From NCBI RefSeq assembly GCF_963678635.1, contig NC_087071.1:29438141-29502140 (forward strand): DNA of 64,000 bases. The letters are read 5' to 3'. Position numbers and translations under genes: made by a program. This stretch comes from Symsagittifera roscoffensis (Eukaryota; Xenacoelomorpha; Acoela; Convolutidae). The notes beneath the pieces are model-generated. The model saw only the letters and a program-made list of their open reading frames with translations, made no database searches and was not told where the DNA came from. Positions 1 to 9,941 of this stretch are shown here, piece by piece; the stretch's first letter is position 1, and each line of letters starts with the position of its first letter.

Positions 1-668
1 TCTTTTTAATTGTCTACGATAAACGTTTTACCCTCTAACTGCATTGGATAACAATCTGATTTTGCAAGCTTGACATATCTGGTTTAAGACAATTTTAAAG
101 AAAAATTGTTTAAATCCACTACCTCGCTTAAACCAACAAAAAAAAGTTTCGTTGCAAGTTGCAGCTTCCCTTGCCACTCCGGGGAGGTATTGCAAATTTG
201 TCTTTTTAGTTTGAGTAGATTTTGTTTACTTCTACTAATTTGCTTCAATGAACAAGCATGAAAAATTATTAATTTCGCTCGAAATCTTATGTAACCAAAC
301 TTGAAGCATATAGAAGCAAATATTTGTCCGAGAAAAATGTTAAACCAAACTTAATTTCTCTGAAACTTATCTTTTTTCTCTGGTAAACACTTCGAGATTT
401 CTAAAAACTGGCAAAATAAGGTAATAACGGGTGCGGTTTTTCAAAAAAATGATCTAGCGGTCGAGGAGGCACGAGGTAGGGATCCACACAAAAATCCTGC
501 TCGAAACATTTGACGCTATCCACAAAAATTTGAGCTCGCGAATTTCTTGAAAAACTAGGATACTGCATAGAACGAAACTTGATTAAAGTTTTTTGAAATT
601 CAGGCTTAGCATTACTGATTGATGAAAAATTATTTTAAAAAAACTGGTGTTTACTGGGCTTGTGACGA
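1..668. other. No gene recognised
   Basis: AT-rich sequence with short T and A runs. I see no coding exon, RNA gene or recognisable repeat family in either strand. Confidence 0.4.
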
Positions 669-1680
669 AGTAGCCACGACACAATTAATGACTTTCGACT
701 TAATGACGTCTGTTTTTGGCCTAATTCTTTGGCATAACTTTTTGAAAAATACTTGTTTTCATTTTCATCAAATCAGTTTTTGGCCGATCGGAGTTTATGA
801 AAAAGGGTTTTTTGATTGTCATATTTTTATCTATTCCATCCATCCAATAACAATCGACTTGTTAGATGAAACTATCTTTCATTTGGAGAAAAGAATTCTC
901 TGAAATATTTTCAAAAACTAATTAAAATGGGTGTGAAATATGCATATAATTTCTTTGAATTTAGTATAAACTGTCAACGATGCTTCTAAGGTAAGACGTA
1001 AGGTAAGACCTACAAATTCTACTCCGGAGAATCATAATTTATTGAAAATTGAATCGCTTAAGTCAAGCATGATTTGCAATCATTTATAATCGATTTGACA
1101 GTTCAAAAATTCATCATTTGCTTACCAAAAAATTCTGTTTATCTGCCAACTGTTGAGTTTAATAGCAATAAATAAATAATAGATTTTAATAGCAAAGCCA
1201 TGACACAACTAATGACTTTCCACTCGGTATCCACTCCTTCGGCATAAGTTTTTGAAAAATATTTGTTTTCATTTTCATCAAATCAGGTTTTGGCCGATCG
1301 GAGTTTATGAAAATGGGTTTTTTTATTGTCACTTTTATCTATTCCATCCATCCAATAACAATCGACTTGTTAGATGAAACTATCTTTCATTTGGAGAAAA
1401 AAATTCTCTGATGTATTTTCAGAAACTAATTAAAATGGGTGTGAAATAAGCATATAATTTTTTTTTAATTGAGTATAAACTGTCAATGATGCTTCTAACG
1501 TAAGACGGAAGGTAGGACGTACAAAATCTACTCCGGAAAATCATAATTTATTGAAAGTCGAATCGCTTAACTCAAGCATGATTTGCAATCCTTAATTATC
1601 GATTTGACAGTTGAAAAATTCATCATTTGCTTACCAAAAAGTTTTGTTTATCTGCCAACTGTTGATTTTAATAGCAATAA
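669..1680 (+). repeat. Tandem duplication, about 0.5-kb unit, two copies
   Basis: Copy 1 runs about 669-1170 and copy 2 about 1196-1680, in direct orientation with a period near 514 bp. Both carry the same ordered landmarks: a segment around 'ttggccgatcggagtttatg', then 'caatcgacttgttagatg', and 'tctgccaactgttga' at the end. Copies differ by scattered substitutions and small indels, so the duplication is older than the 6.4-10.4 kb one. The short reading frame at 619-903 lies in copy 1 and is not conserved in copy 2, so I do not call a gene. Confidence 0.85.
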
Positions 1681-2491
1681 TTGATTGTTATTTTCAATTT
1701 GCCGTTCTTTTTTTTCTATTTTGAGCGTTGGGCATCAATATTTTCAAGAAACTGAATTCAAAAATTGTAGGTAGAAAATTTTCCAAATTTGTTTGAAATT
1801 TTTTGTTTTTAAGTTAGTTTTACAGATCTTTGTATGAAAAGAATCAGTTTTGTTTGATGTAGTTTTCGCTTTTTCAATATCTCTGAAAAAATAAACTTTT
1901 AAGTTTTTTGTTTGTTTTTTTTTCTCAGAAAAATTGATGCGTCTAGATTTTTGTGCTGGTTCATTTGTAGTCTAAACCTGTATGAATACTATTTGTTATC
2001 CATTCAGTTAAGTTCATCCTTGCTTATGGTTTTTTCGTTTTTCTTTTTTTTTTCTAAAAATACGTTGCAAATAAAACGATTGTTTGCCTATAACCAAACT
2101 GGCCTCAGGTACGAATCATTTTTCTGGTATATCGAGTATTTTTACAAGAGTAATATACTGCTCAAAAAAATCTACGTACTTTTATCTGAGTAAAAAGTTG
2201 TACGTATATATTATAAATATTTTTTTATTTGTGAACAAAATTTTTACAACATAACTTGAAGGTGGGGAAATAAAAAAAATTGAACCAAAGAAATGTGCAG
2301 ATTTGTTGAAATGTTTAGGCTGACGCAGTTTTTGATGCAGTTTTTACCATGCGAAGTCATTTTAAATAGAGTTTTAAATATTGAATTTCAGAAAAAATCA
2401 AAGAGGGGGAGCTGGAAAAAAGCCAAATTTATCGACTGTAATAAAAAGGGACTTATGAACTGATTAGGCCACGACTAATATAGTCGGTTTC
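1681..2491. other. No gene recognised; T-rich sequence
   Basis: Low-complexity T-rich DNA. The open frame at 1912-2193 encodes a Phe/Leu-rich string from T runs and resembles no protein I know. No splice-bounded coding exon is evident. Confidence 0.4.
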
Positions 2492-2700
2492 GACTCTTTT
2501 TCCTTTCCCGCCACTTCACATAAGCATCGATTTCATGGCGTAACGAGTGGTCTTACAAAGTTCAGTATGAAGACCAAATAAGATTTCCATGGCCTATTCA
2601 GTCCGTATGCCAAATTGATATCAAACCAAAAAAAGTGACCAAAAAATTTACTCTTAAGAAATTGCAGGTGGGAGGGGGGGTTGGGGAAGGAAAAAGAGCT
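2492..2700. mobile_element. hAT-type MITE, family B
   Basis: The family B element is about 200 bp. Its terminal inverted repeats have the form GGCTCTTTTTCC...C-run...CACCT and AGGTG...G-run...GGAAAAAGAGCC. Here the ends are slightly mutated (GACTC and GAGCT). The flanking 8-mers tcggtttc (2484-2491) and tcagtttc (2701-2708) match at 7 of 8 positions, as expected for an aged hAT target duplication. There is no coding capacity. Confidence 0.8.
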
Positions 2701-2744
2701 TCAGTTTCATATTTAATTTGGTAAAAATCACTTCTTACATCATA

Positions 2745-2800
2745 GAATTGATGCTCATGTAAGGTGGGAGAAAAGGATTAATGAGCCTAGCCGCCAGCCT
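2745..2800. mobile_element. MITE B fragment
   Basis: A truncated family B end: the 'atagaattgatgctcatg' segment followed by a G-rich 'aggtgggagaaaaggatt' and a decayed GAGCC. Confidence 0.5.
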
Positions 2801-3042
2801 AGTAGCAAAAAATTTTCAAAATATTAACAAATTTTAAACAGTCAAGAGTAATTTTACTCGTATGTGCAGTCAGACACAAACTCACACTTTGCTAGTACTG
2901 AACTTAACGCTGAGCAGTTATACTAATAAGTTTTAAATAAATAAAGATATACCTGCTTTTTCACTGTGCTTGTTTGTTTTTCCTGACCAAGTTTTCGGCT
3001 TTTTTTCCTTCTCCCCCCACCTCACACGAGCTTCAATATATA

Positions 3043-3487
3043 GGCTCTTTTCCAGTTGTCCCCCTTCAAAATACCGAATTTAATGTTTGTCTTACATGTT
3101 ATTACGGCTAGATGCGTGATGTTACGCTGTTATGTATGAAGAACAAATCTGTTCACAGTTGACGATTTGATCACCATGCCAAATTTCATTGCGGCTCTTT
3201 TCCAGTTCCCCCCTTTCATTTTTTCTGAAATTCATTACGTGAAAGTCTTTTCAAAATAATTTTTAATGTAATAAACTGCATTAAAACGTGTCAACGTGAA
3301 CAGCTGAACAAATTTTCACAACATTTCTAACATGAAAATTGCCGTGTGAACAATTTTTGCACATCTCTTTTTGTAATTTAACAAAGGGGGGGGGGGGGGA
3401 ACTGGAAAAGAGCCTTCATTGCATTATGACAACGTTAATTAAGATTTTCAAAATTGAATTTGAAAGGAGGGGAACTGGAAAAGAGCC
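3043..3487. mobile_element. MITE A, middle layer of the nest
   Basis: This is a family A element (GGCTCTTTTCCAG...CTGGAAAAGAGCC). It is flanked by a perfect 8-bp target duplication aatatata (3035-3042 and 3488-3495) and is itself split by the inner A element at 3193-3414. Its interior carries the family landmarks 'gcgtgatgttacgctgt' and 'gtcgatttgttcaccacgcc', the latter decayed here. Confidence 0.9.
3193..3414. mobile_element. MITE A, inner layer of the nest
   Basis: A complete family A element with TIRs GGCTCTTTTCCAGTTCCCCC and its complement. It is flanked by a perfect 8-bp duplication ttcattgc (3185-3192 and 3415-3422). A run of about 14 G sits just inside the right TIR. It is the youngest insertion of the three. 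Confidence 0.92.
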
Positions 3488-3789
3488 AATATATATGTGT
3501 AACGAGTTGTTTTCGAGGTTGAGTAGGAAAAAGAGCCAAGTTTTCTAATGGGGAGGGGGGTTTGGTTAATAACTGGGGGCGAGGGAGTTTAAATTGGAAG
3601 GTTGGCTGTTTTCCATTTTTACAACATTACAAAACTTCTATTTTCAAAGTATAATGCGTGCATTTCTTGCTCAATGCGTTTTTCGATGCAAAAAGTGAAG
3701 AATTGGTCTTCAAGTTAACTTGTTTACCACGCCAAGATTCAATCATGACACGGCTGATTTATTTTTTTAAACTGAAAATCACGAACCTT

Positions 3790-4156
3790 GAATATTGAAC
3801 TTTATGATTATTACGAAAATTACGGCATGCGAACTAATTAAGCCATGAAAAACAAATTTGGTCTTCATGTTTAACCTTGTAAAACCCCTTTTTACACCAT
3901 AAAATTGATGGGCTCTTTTTCCTTTCCCCCCCCCCACCTGCAAATTTTTACATGTAAAATTATTGACCACATTGTCCGATTGTTATGAAAATTTACATAC
4001 AGACTAATAAGGCCACGACAAACATATTTGCTATCCATACTCAACCTCGTAAAACCACTCGTTACACTTATAAGTTGAAACTGGCATGAGGTGGGGGGGG
4101 GGGAAAGGAAAAAGAGCCAATTGATGCTCGTGTGAGGTGGGGAAAAGAAAAAGAGC
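3790..4156. mobile_element. MITE B, host of a B insertion
   Basis: An older family B copy, recognised by 'acaccataaaattgatg' on the left of the insertion and 'ctcgtgtgaggtgggg...aaaaagagc' on the right. It is split by the B element at 3911-4118. The left end is too decayed to place exactly. Confidence 0.65.
3911..4118. mobile_element. MITE B inserted in MITE B
   Basis: A complete B element (GGCTCTTTTTCC...GGAAAAAGAGCC) with a perfect 8-bp target duplication aattgatg (3903-3910 and 4119-4126). The target is a conserved part of another B copy. C and G runs of 10-11 nt border the TIRs. Confidence 0.92.
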
Positions 4157-4170
4157 GTTTTTGAGAAAAA

Positions 4171-4227
4171 GCGTCTCTTTTCCTTTTCCCCCGCCTGCAA
4201 AATTTACCTCGGAGTGAAAAAGAGCCA
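4171..4227. mobile_element. MITE B fragment
   Basis: A short remnant with a 'tctcttttccttttccccc' left end and a GAAAAAGAGCC right end. Most of the interior is missing. Confidence 0.5.
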
Positions 4228-4293
4228 AAAGTTTTTGAAGTTGCATGACACATTTCAACTAAGCTGAAAAATGCTAGAAATGCAGAAAATGGT

Positions 4294-4495
4294 GGCTCTT
4301 TTTCCTTTTCCCCCCCACCTCACACGAGCTTCAATATATTAGTTTAACGAGTGGTTTTACGAGGTTGAGTATGAAGACCAAATATGTTTGTCGTGGCCTT
4401 ATAAGTCTGTATGTAAATTTATATTACAATCGGACAATGTGGTCAACAAATTTACATGAAAAAAATTGCAGGTGGGGGGAAAAGGAAAAAGAGCC
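4294..4495. mobile_element. MITE B
   Basis: A complete family B element in the opposite internal orientation to that at 3911-4118. It has a perfect 8-bp target duplication aaaatggt (4286-4293 and 4496-4503). It ends about 340 bp upstream of the saposin-like gene. Confidence 0.92.
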
Positions 4496-4831
4496 AAAAT
4501 GGTATTTGGAAGGGGAAAGGGGGGCGGCAGAACTGTTCAAAAAACTTCACAAAGCGTCTTCTTACGAGCTGAATAAATCATTAAAATCAAATTCAGTTCA
4601 ATGACCGGTCTTATATGAAATGACTTAAATTGAAATCATTAACAGCGGGAAAACAACAATTTCTGGCCTAGCTAAAATTGGCGGGCAGTTTAGATTCTGA
4701 AAACATAATATTTCACTATAATTTGAAAGTAATCGCGCAATTGTCTTTCTTCAAATAAGTGAGGTTGCTCACGTTGAATAAATAAGAAATTTTGAATTGT
4801 AAAGGAATTATCTAGTTTTTCGACTCTAAAA

Positions 4832-5161
4832 ATGATCACAGCTGTTTTAATTTCAATCACATTGTTTGCAGTCTCGTTTGCGGCTCCTGATTTCGATCCT
4901 GATTTCGATCTCAAGGAGGAAAAAAGAGGATTCGGAGAATGCATGGCCTGTACAGTTGGACTTCAAAGCGCTATCACACTTTTCGAGCAATCTTCGCACT
5001 TTCTTTTGCCCGAATTGGAACATTATTGCTATGCAGTGACTAATCTGGATGCACGCAAACTTTGCCTTGAATTTGCCAAAATGCACGGAGAATCCTTCTT
5101 GGAGATTGTCGCCGCCATGTTGGATCCAAAAACATTCTGCGGCGCTGTAGGAGCTTGTTGA
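4832..5161 (+). CDS. Secreted saposin-fold (SapB-like) small protein
   Basis: A single-exon frame of 109 residues. Residues 1-18 form a signal peptide (hydrophobic core VLISITLFAVSFA). An acidic pro-piece follows, with the repeat PDFD-PDFD (19-26), ending in EEKR (29-32), a likely dibasic processing site. The mature part (33-109) has six cysteines at 37, 40, 66, 78, 103 and 109. The spacing CxxC-25-C-11-C-24-C-5-C is the saposin B pattern of three disulfides and four or five helices. That family includes saposins, NK-lysin, amoebapores and nematode caenopores. The family binds or perturbs lipid membranes; an antimicrobial or digestive role is inferred. The ATG begins the signal peptide and is preceded by 'ctctaaaa'. 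An AG 22 nt upstream ('tatctag') could be a cis- or trans-splice acceptor. It is flanked by MITEs on the left and convergent with a possible minus-strand exon at 5245-5292. I do not assign a gene symbol. Confidence 0.85.
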   Translation: MITAVLISITLFAVSFAAPDFDPDFDLKEEKRGFGECMACTVGLQSAITLFEQSSHFLLPELEHYCYAVTNLDARKLCLEFAKMHGESFLEIVAAMLDPKTFCGAVGAC

Positions 5162-5244
5162 AAACAGTTTATTAGTTTTACTTTTTTCACTTTTAGTTTT
5201 TTCACTTTTACATTTCAGAATTCAATTTTGAACAATATCTTTTC

Positions 5245-5292
5245 TTAGTCGTAGTCGACTCTGATGGCATCAGCCGCAGACCTCGCTCCAGG
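5245..5292 (-). CDS. Possible terminal coding exon of an unidentified gene (partial)
   Basis: On the minus strand, a TTTTGCAG acceptor is followed by 15 codons reading PGARSAADAIRVDYD and then TAA. The stretch is much more GC-rich than its surroundings, which suggests coding. I could not find upstream exons between 5.3 and 6.4 kb and do not recognise the peptide. It could equally be chance. Confidence 0.3.
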   Translation of the reverse strand, partial: PGARSAADAIRVDYD

Positions 5293-5395
5293 CTGCAAAA
5301 ATATAGAATTTATTTATTTAGAAAATAACAAATATTTGATACCAAAAAGTCCTGAACAACACAGAAATTCCCGTACTCAGTAAAAAGAGAAAATA

Positions 5396-5545
5396 ATCGA
5401 TTATATTATAATTATAATCTTACTTTTGCAAAATTATAACTAATTATAAGAGCCAATTTTACATATTTAAAAATTTATAATCCATTATAATAACATTTTG
5501 ATGACATTTCATTAAATTATAATCAATTAAAATTGATTATAATTT
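5396..5545. repeat. AT-palindromic repeat (family D)
   Basis: Repeated imperfect copies of words such as TTATAATCGATTATAAT and AATTATAATCAATTAA. The same family recurs at 19.9, 32-34, 47-48 and 54-55 kb. Confidence 0.6.
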
Positions 5546-6048
5546 ATCCGAAAATCTGTTTCTGCCTCGTTTCGGTTCTGAGGTAGATTTGCTTGGGGTA
5601 GCTGGCCGATTGACAACATTTCATTTCATACGAAATTTAACCGTAATTATCGGAAATTACAAGTCAACAAAGAGTAACAAACTGCCATAAATTTCGGTAT
5701 TTTAAAGTAGAATTCAAAGTCATAAAATACGCAAAATGAAAACATTAAAAAGTCAACATTAAAACGGCACTTGAACAATTTGGGAACTTGGTTTCGATCT
5801 TTCAATTTTTTTTTGTCTTTTTTCAAACACTGTTCTTCGTTCACTAGAAATTTCAATAGTTACGACCTTGGTTTTTTCTCGCTAAGAATTCTAGCGAGAA
5901 CAATCTCTTACAACCTATTATAATAAATTATAATACCTTTTTCTATCAAAATAATATTTCACATGAAAAATCAATTGTAATGGATAATAGTTTAGCTATT
6001 CTGCAAGAAAACACTGTAAAAATCAGTAAGAAGTAAGAATCATAAAAC
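5546..6048. other. No gene recognised
   Basis: AT-rich sequence with scattered TTATAAT words. I see no coding exon or structured repeat. Confidence 0.35.
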
Positions 6049-6397
6049 CAGGGGCGGATCTAGGATTTTCGCGAGGGGAAGGGGGGGTCTTCTAAACCCT
6101 ATAAAGGCTGACTAAATTTGTTCCAAGCTCTCCCAAGGTATTAAAAAGACACCGTTATCGTCAAATTTTATGCACCGCAGGCGATGTTTTGAAAAAAAAA
6201 ACAGGCCAAAAAGGAAATTTTTAGGAATTTTTTAGGAAAAAATTTGACCAAAAAATCATTTTTTTTCCGGCGCGCACCCCCTTAAAATTGATATATATTA
6301 GGTGCCGTTAAAAAGTTCAGGGTCAGTGCGATCTCAATATTGTAGGGGGAAAATGGTGAGAATTTTTGGGTCGGCAGGGGGTCAAAACTCTGAGGGA
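6049..6397. mobile_element. hAT-type element, family C, right-truncated
   Basis: It starts with the TIR CAGGGGCGGATCTAGGATTT and contains the family C landmarks: a 'gcgcgc...cccccttaaaa' segment, a 'ggtgccgttaaaa' segment and 'ggcagggggtcaaaactctg'. It lacks the right TIR and stops exactly where the 1.94-kb duplication begins. Complete copies with target duplications lie at 49908-50334 and 50540-50861. Confidence 0.75.
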
Positions 6398-6477
6398 GTA
6401 AGGAGGACAAAGTGGTGTTGACGATGCACTGGGCAAGCCACTGGAGAAGGTTTCAGAAGAGCCAAAAAAGATCGATG

Positions 6478-6837
6478 GGCTCTTTTTCCTTTCCCTCCAC
6501 CTGCAAAGTCTTACTAGTAAAAATTATGTTCACTTTGTTCGAAAATTATTAAAATTGGCGGCTCTTTTCCAGTTTTCCCCCTTTCAAAATACCGAGTTTT
6601 ATATTTGTTTTACGTGTTATTACGGCGAAATGCGTGATGTTACGCTGTAAAGTACGTTAAATGGACTTTTCAAAATTGAGTTTGAAGGGGGGGAGGGGAA
6701 CTGGGAAAGAGCCAAATCGACATACGAACTAATTAGGTTATGACAAATATATTTGTTCTTCATAATTAACCTTGTAAAACCACCCGTTACACCATAAAAT
6801 TCATGTTCGTGTGAGTTGGGGGGAAGGAAAAAGAGCC
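6478..6837. mobile_element. MITE B carrying a MITE A insertion (copy 1)
   Basis: The B element is flanked by gatcgatg (6470-6477) and gatcgctg (6838-6845), a 7 of 8 match. An internally deleted A element (6560-6713, 154 bp) sits inside it, flanked by aaattggc and aaatcgac (6 of 8). The whole nest is repeated in duplication copy 2 at 8518-8877. Confidence 0.85.
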
Positions 6838-7286
6838 GATCGCTGTTCAAAAATTTTCAGTAACACGGGAAAAAAGATAGGTGATTTAAAAAAAGGTTAG
6901 ATAGACTCATATTGTTTTGCAAGAAATTTAATCTGAGACTGAGGGAACAGGAAAAATACCTTTCAAAAGACTCTGTGGTTATTAGAGATAGCCCACTCTA
7001 AAATACTGAAACAGCTGCTAGAAAACATTGTGGACTTTGCTAAAAAGTACTTCGTTATTGATCTCAAGGGTGATAAAACTAAAGCGTTTCATATAATTCC
7101 TAGATGCAAATTGTTGCGTAATGATGTGTTTCTACCTGTGAAAAAAAAATTGTGCATTTTCACAAATGTGATCAGTTTGATCGATTGCTTAACATATTTT
7201 ATTGAAACGGCTTGTCCAGGCTTTACTTAAACAGTATGCTGATCAGCTGAATCTGATCACTGTAACGTCATTGTAAACAAACTTTG

Positions 7287-7505
7287 GGCTCTTTTCCAGT
7301 TTCCCCCGTTCTAAATACCGAGTTTTATGTTTGGTTTACGGGTTGATGCGGCTAAATGCGTGATGTTACGCTGTAAAGTATGAAGAACAAATATGTTCAG
7401 CATTGTCGATTTGTTTACCACGCCAAATGTCATTGCATTATGACAACGTTAAATAGGGCTTTCAAAAATGAATTTGAAAGGGTGGGGCGAAATTGGAAAA
7501 GAGCC
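7287..7505. mobile_element. MITE A (copy 1)
   Basis: A complete element with GGCTCTTTTCCAG and its complement as ends. It has a perfect 8-bp target duplication aaactttg (7279-7286 and 7506-7513). Confidence 0.92.
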
Positions 7506-7723
7506 AAACTTTGTAATAATCTCCAACAATACAAAATACGCTTTACGCTTACATTGCAGTTTTTTGTAGAAGGGAAGTTTTTTGTATCAGTCTATCTCCT
7601 GAGCAAAAAACTACAGGTGACTAGTCGAATGCAAAAATTGCGCTGCACATCAAGAAGTTATCAGTTCTCTTTGATGAATTTGGAGCTAACCATATGCTGT
7701 AATTCGAGGCAATAACAAACAAA

Positions 7724-7922
7724 GGCTATGTTCCCTCCCACCCACCTTGTATGAGAATCAATTTTAAGTTAGTAATGAGTGGTTTTGCAAGGTTAATTAT
7801 GAAGCCCAAATATGTTTGCCATGGCCCGATCAGTCCGCATGCCAGTTTTCTTGTTAATCGGTTAGTGGGAACAGTAATTTTACTTGTAAAACATTGCATG
7901 TGGGGGAAAAGGAAAAAGAGCT
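7724..7922. mobile_element. MITE B (copy 1)
   Basis: The ends are decayed (GGCTATGTTCC, GAGCT), but the 8-bp target duplication caaacaaa is perfect (7716-7723 and 7923-7930). Interior landmarks of family B are clear. Confidence 0.85.
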
Positions 7923-8517
7923 CAAACAAAATTAGACCTAGACAACCACTTCTTACACCATAAAAAGCAAAAGAAAAACCTGAATGTTATATGAAGGATT
8001 TATGTTCACATCTGAGGAAAATCAAATAATTTGTCAGAAAAGTGGTTTGACATGTTCAAAAAATAAATTCTTTTTATGTGAGAAGTAAACAACGGCTATT
8101 GAAACCTCATTTGTTAAACTAGATTATGTTAGTGCTACATAACATCAATACTGCTCGTATCAAGGCGAAGCCCTGAATGTATGGAGCAAAGAGTTTGAGC
8201 TAAGTATGGAGTTAAAAAAACCAAGTCTCTTCCTCAATTCGTTCTGAAACGATTTTGTAGTGTGCGAGGATATGGAAACAAGCAGTTTTAGCCATGTTTT
8301 AGACAAAGCAAAATTCTATAGCGGTGCGCACACTGGATTAGAAATTTATGGAGACTGACAATAAAAATCCATTATAATCTATCATTTTCTTTTTCACTGA
8401 GTCCGGATAATAATCATAATAAGATTAGATTAAACCCGTAAGGAGGACAAAGTGGTGTTGACGATGCACTGGGCAAGCCACTGGAGAAGGTTTCAGAAGA
8501 GCCAAAAAAGATCGATG

Positions 8518-8877
8518 GGCTCTTTTTCCTTTCCCTCCACCTGCAAAGTCTTACTAGTAAAAATTATGTTCACTTTGTTCGAAAATTATTAAAATTGGCG
8601 GCTCTTTTCCAGTTTTCCCCCTTTCAAAATACCGAGTTTTATATTTGTTTTACGTGTTATTACGGCGAAATGCGTGATGTTACGCTGTAAAGTACGTTAA
8701 ATGGACTTTTCAAAATTGAGTTTGAAGGGGGGGAGGGGAACTGGGAAAGAGCCAAATCGACATACGAACTAATTAGGTTATGACAAATATATTTGTTCTT
8801 CATAATTAACCTTGTAAAACCACCCGTTACACCATAAAATTCATGTTCGTGTGAGTTGGGGGGAAGGAAAAAGAGCC
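8518..8877. mobile_element. MITE B carrying a MITE A insertion (copy 2)
   Basis: Duplicate of the nest at 6478-6837. The inner A element is at 8600-8753. Confidence 0.85.
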
Positions 8878-9305
8878 GATCGCTGTTCAAAAATTTTCAG
8901 TAACACGGGAAAAAAGATAGGTGATTTAAAAAAAGGTTAGATAGACTCATATTGTTTTGCAAGAAATTTAATCTGAGACTGAGGGAACAGGAAAAATACC
9001 TTTCAAAAGACTCTGTGGTTATTAGAGATAGCCCACTCTAAAATACTGAAACAGCTGCTAGAAAACATTGTGGACTTTGCTAAAAAGTACTTCGTTATTG
9101 ATCTCAAGGGTGATAAAACTAAAGCGTTTCATATATTTCCTGATGTGTTTCTACCTGTGAAAAAAAAATTGTGCATTTTCACAAATGTGATCAATTTGAT
9201 CGATTGCTTAACATATTTTATTGAAACGGCTTGTCCAGGCTTTACTTAAGCAGTATGCTGATCAGCTGAATCTGATCACTGTAACGTCATTGTAAACAAA
9301 CTTTG

Positions 9306-9524
9306 GGCTCTTTTCCAGTTTCCCCCGTTCTAAGTACCGAGTTTTATGTTTGGTTTACGGGTTGATGCGGCTAAATGCGTGATGTTACGCTGTAAAGTAT
9401 GAAGAACAGATATGTTCAGCATTGTCGATTTGTTTACCACGCCAAATGTCATTGCATTATGACAACGTTAAATAGGGCTTTCAAAAATGAATTTGAAAGG
9501 GTGGGGCGAAATTGGAAAAGAGCC
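9306..9524. mobile_element. MITE A (copy 2)
   Basis: Duplicate of 7287-7505, with the same aaactttg target duplication on both sides. Confidence 0.92.
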
Positions 9525-9742
9525 AAACTTTGTAATAATCCCCAACAATACAAAATACGCTTTACGCTTACATTGCAGTTTTTTGTAGAAGGGAAGTTTT
9601 TTGTATCAGTCTATCTCCTGAGCAGAAAACTACAGGTGACTAGTCGAATGCAAAAATTGCGCTGCACATCAAGAAGTTATCAGTTCTCTTTGATGAATTT
9701 GGAGCTAACCATATGCTGTAATTCGAGGCAATAACAAACAAA

Positions 9743-9941
9743 GGCTCTGTTCCCTCCCACCCACCTTGTATGAGAATCAATTTTAAGTTAGTAATGAGTG
9801 GTTTTGCAAGGTTAATTATGAAGCCCAAATATGTTTGCCATGGCCCGATCAGTCCGCATGCCAGTTTTCTTGTTAATCGGTTAGTGGGAACAGTAATTTT
9901 ACTTTTAAAACATTGCATGTGGGGGAAAAGGAAAAAGAGCT
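9743..9941. mobile_element. MITE B (copy 2)
   Basis: Duplicate of 7724-7922, with the same caaacaaa target duplication. Confidence 0.85.

Larger units (their letters stand above)
2997..3537. mobile_element. MITE B, outer host of a triple nest
   Basis: The left end is GGCTTTTTTTCC followed by a C run and CACCT, and the right end is GGAAAAAGAGCC. It is flanked by a perfect 8-bp target duplication, aagttttc (2989-2996 and 3538-3545). The element is interrupted at its 'caatatata' segment by the family A element at 3043-3487. With that insert removed, the B element is internally deleted relative to other B copies. Confidence 0.9.
6398..8341 (+). repeat. Segmental duplication, copy 1 (1944 bp)
   Basis: Nearly identical to 8438-10360, in direct orientation, offset 2040 bp over the first 700 bp. 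The left breakpoint is at 'gtaaggaggacaaag' and the right at 'gcacactggattag'. It contains A and B MITEs (separate entries) and a 3'-end fragment of the HINE-like family (8151-8182). It holds no recognisable gene: the 66-, 70-, 76- and 111-residue frames inside read through MITE sequence. Confidence 0.95.

Noticed and set aside
7380-7715. 111-residue frame repeated at 9399-9734
   Set aside because: It starts inside MITE A and is preserved only by the recent segmental duplication. No protein family is recognisable.
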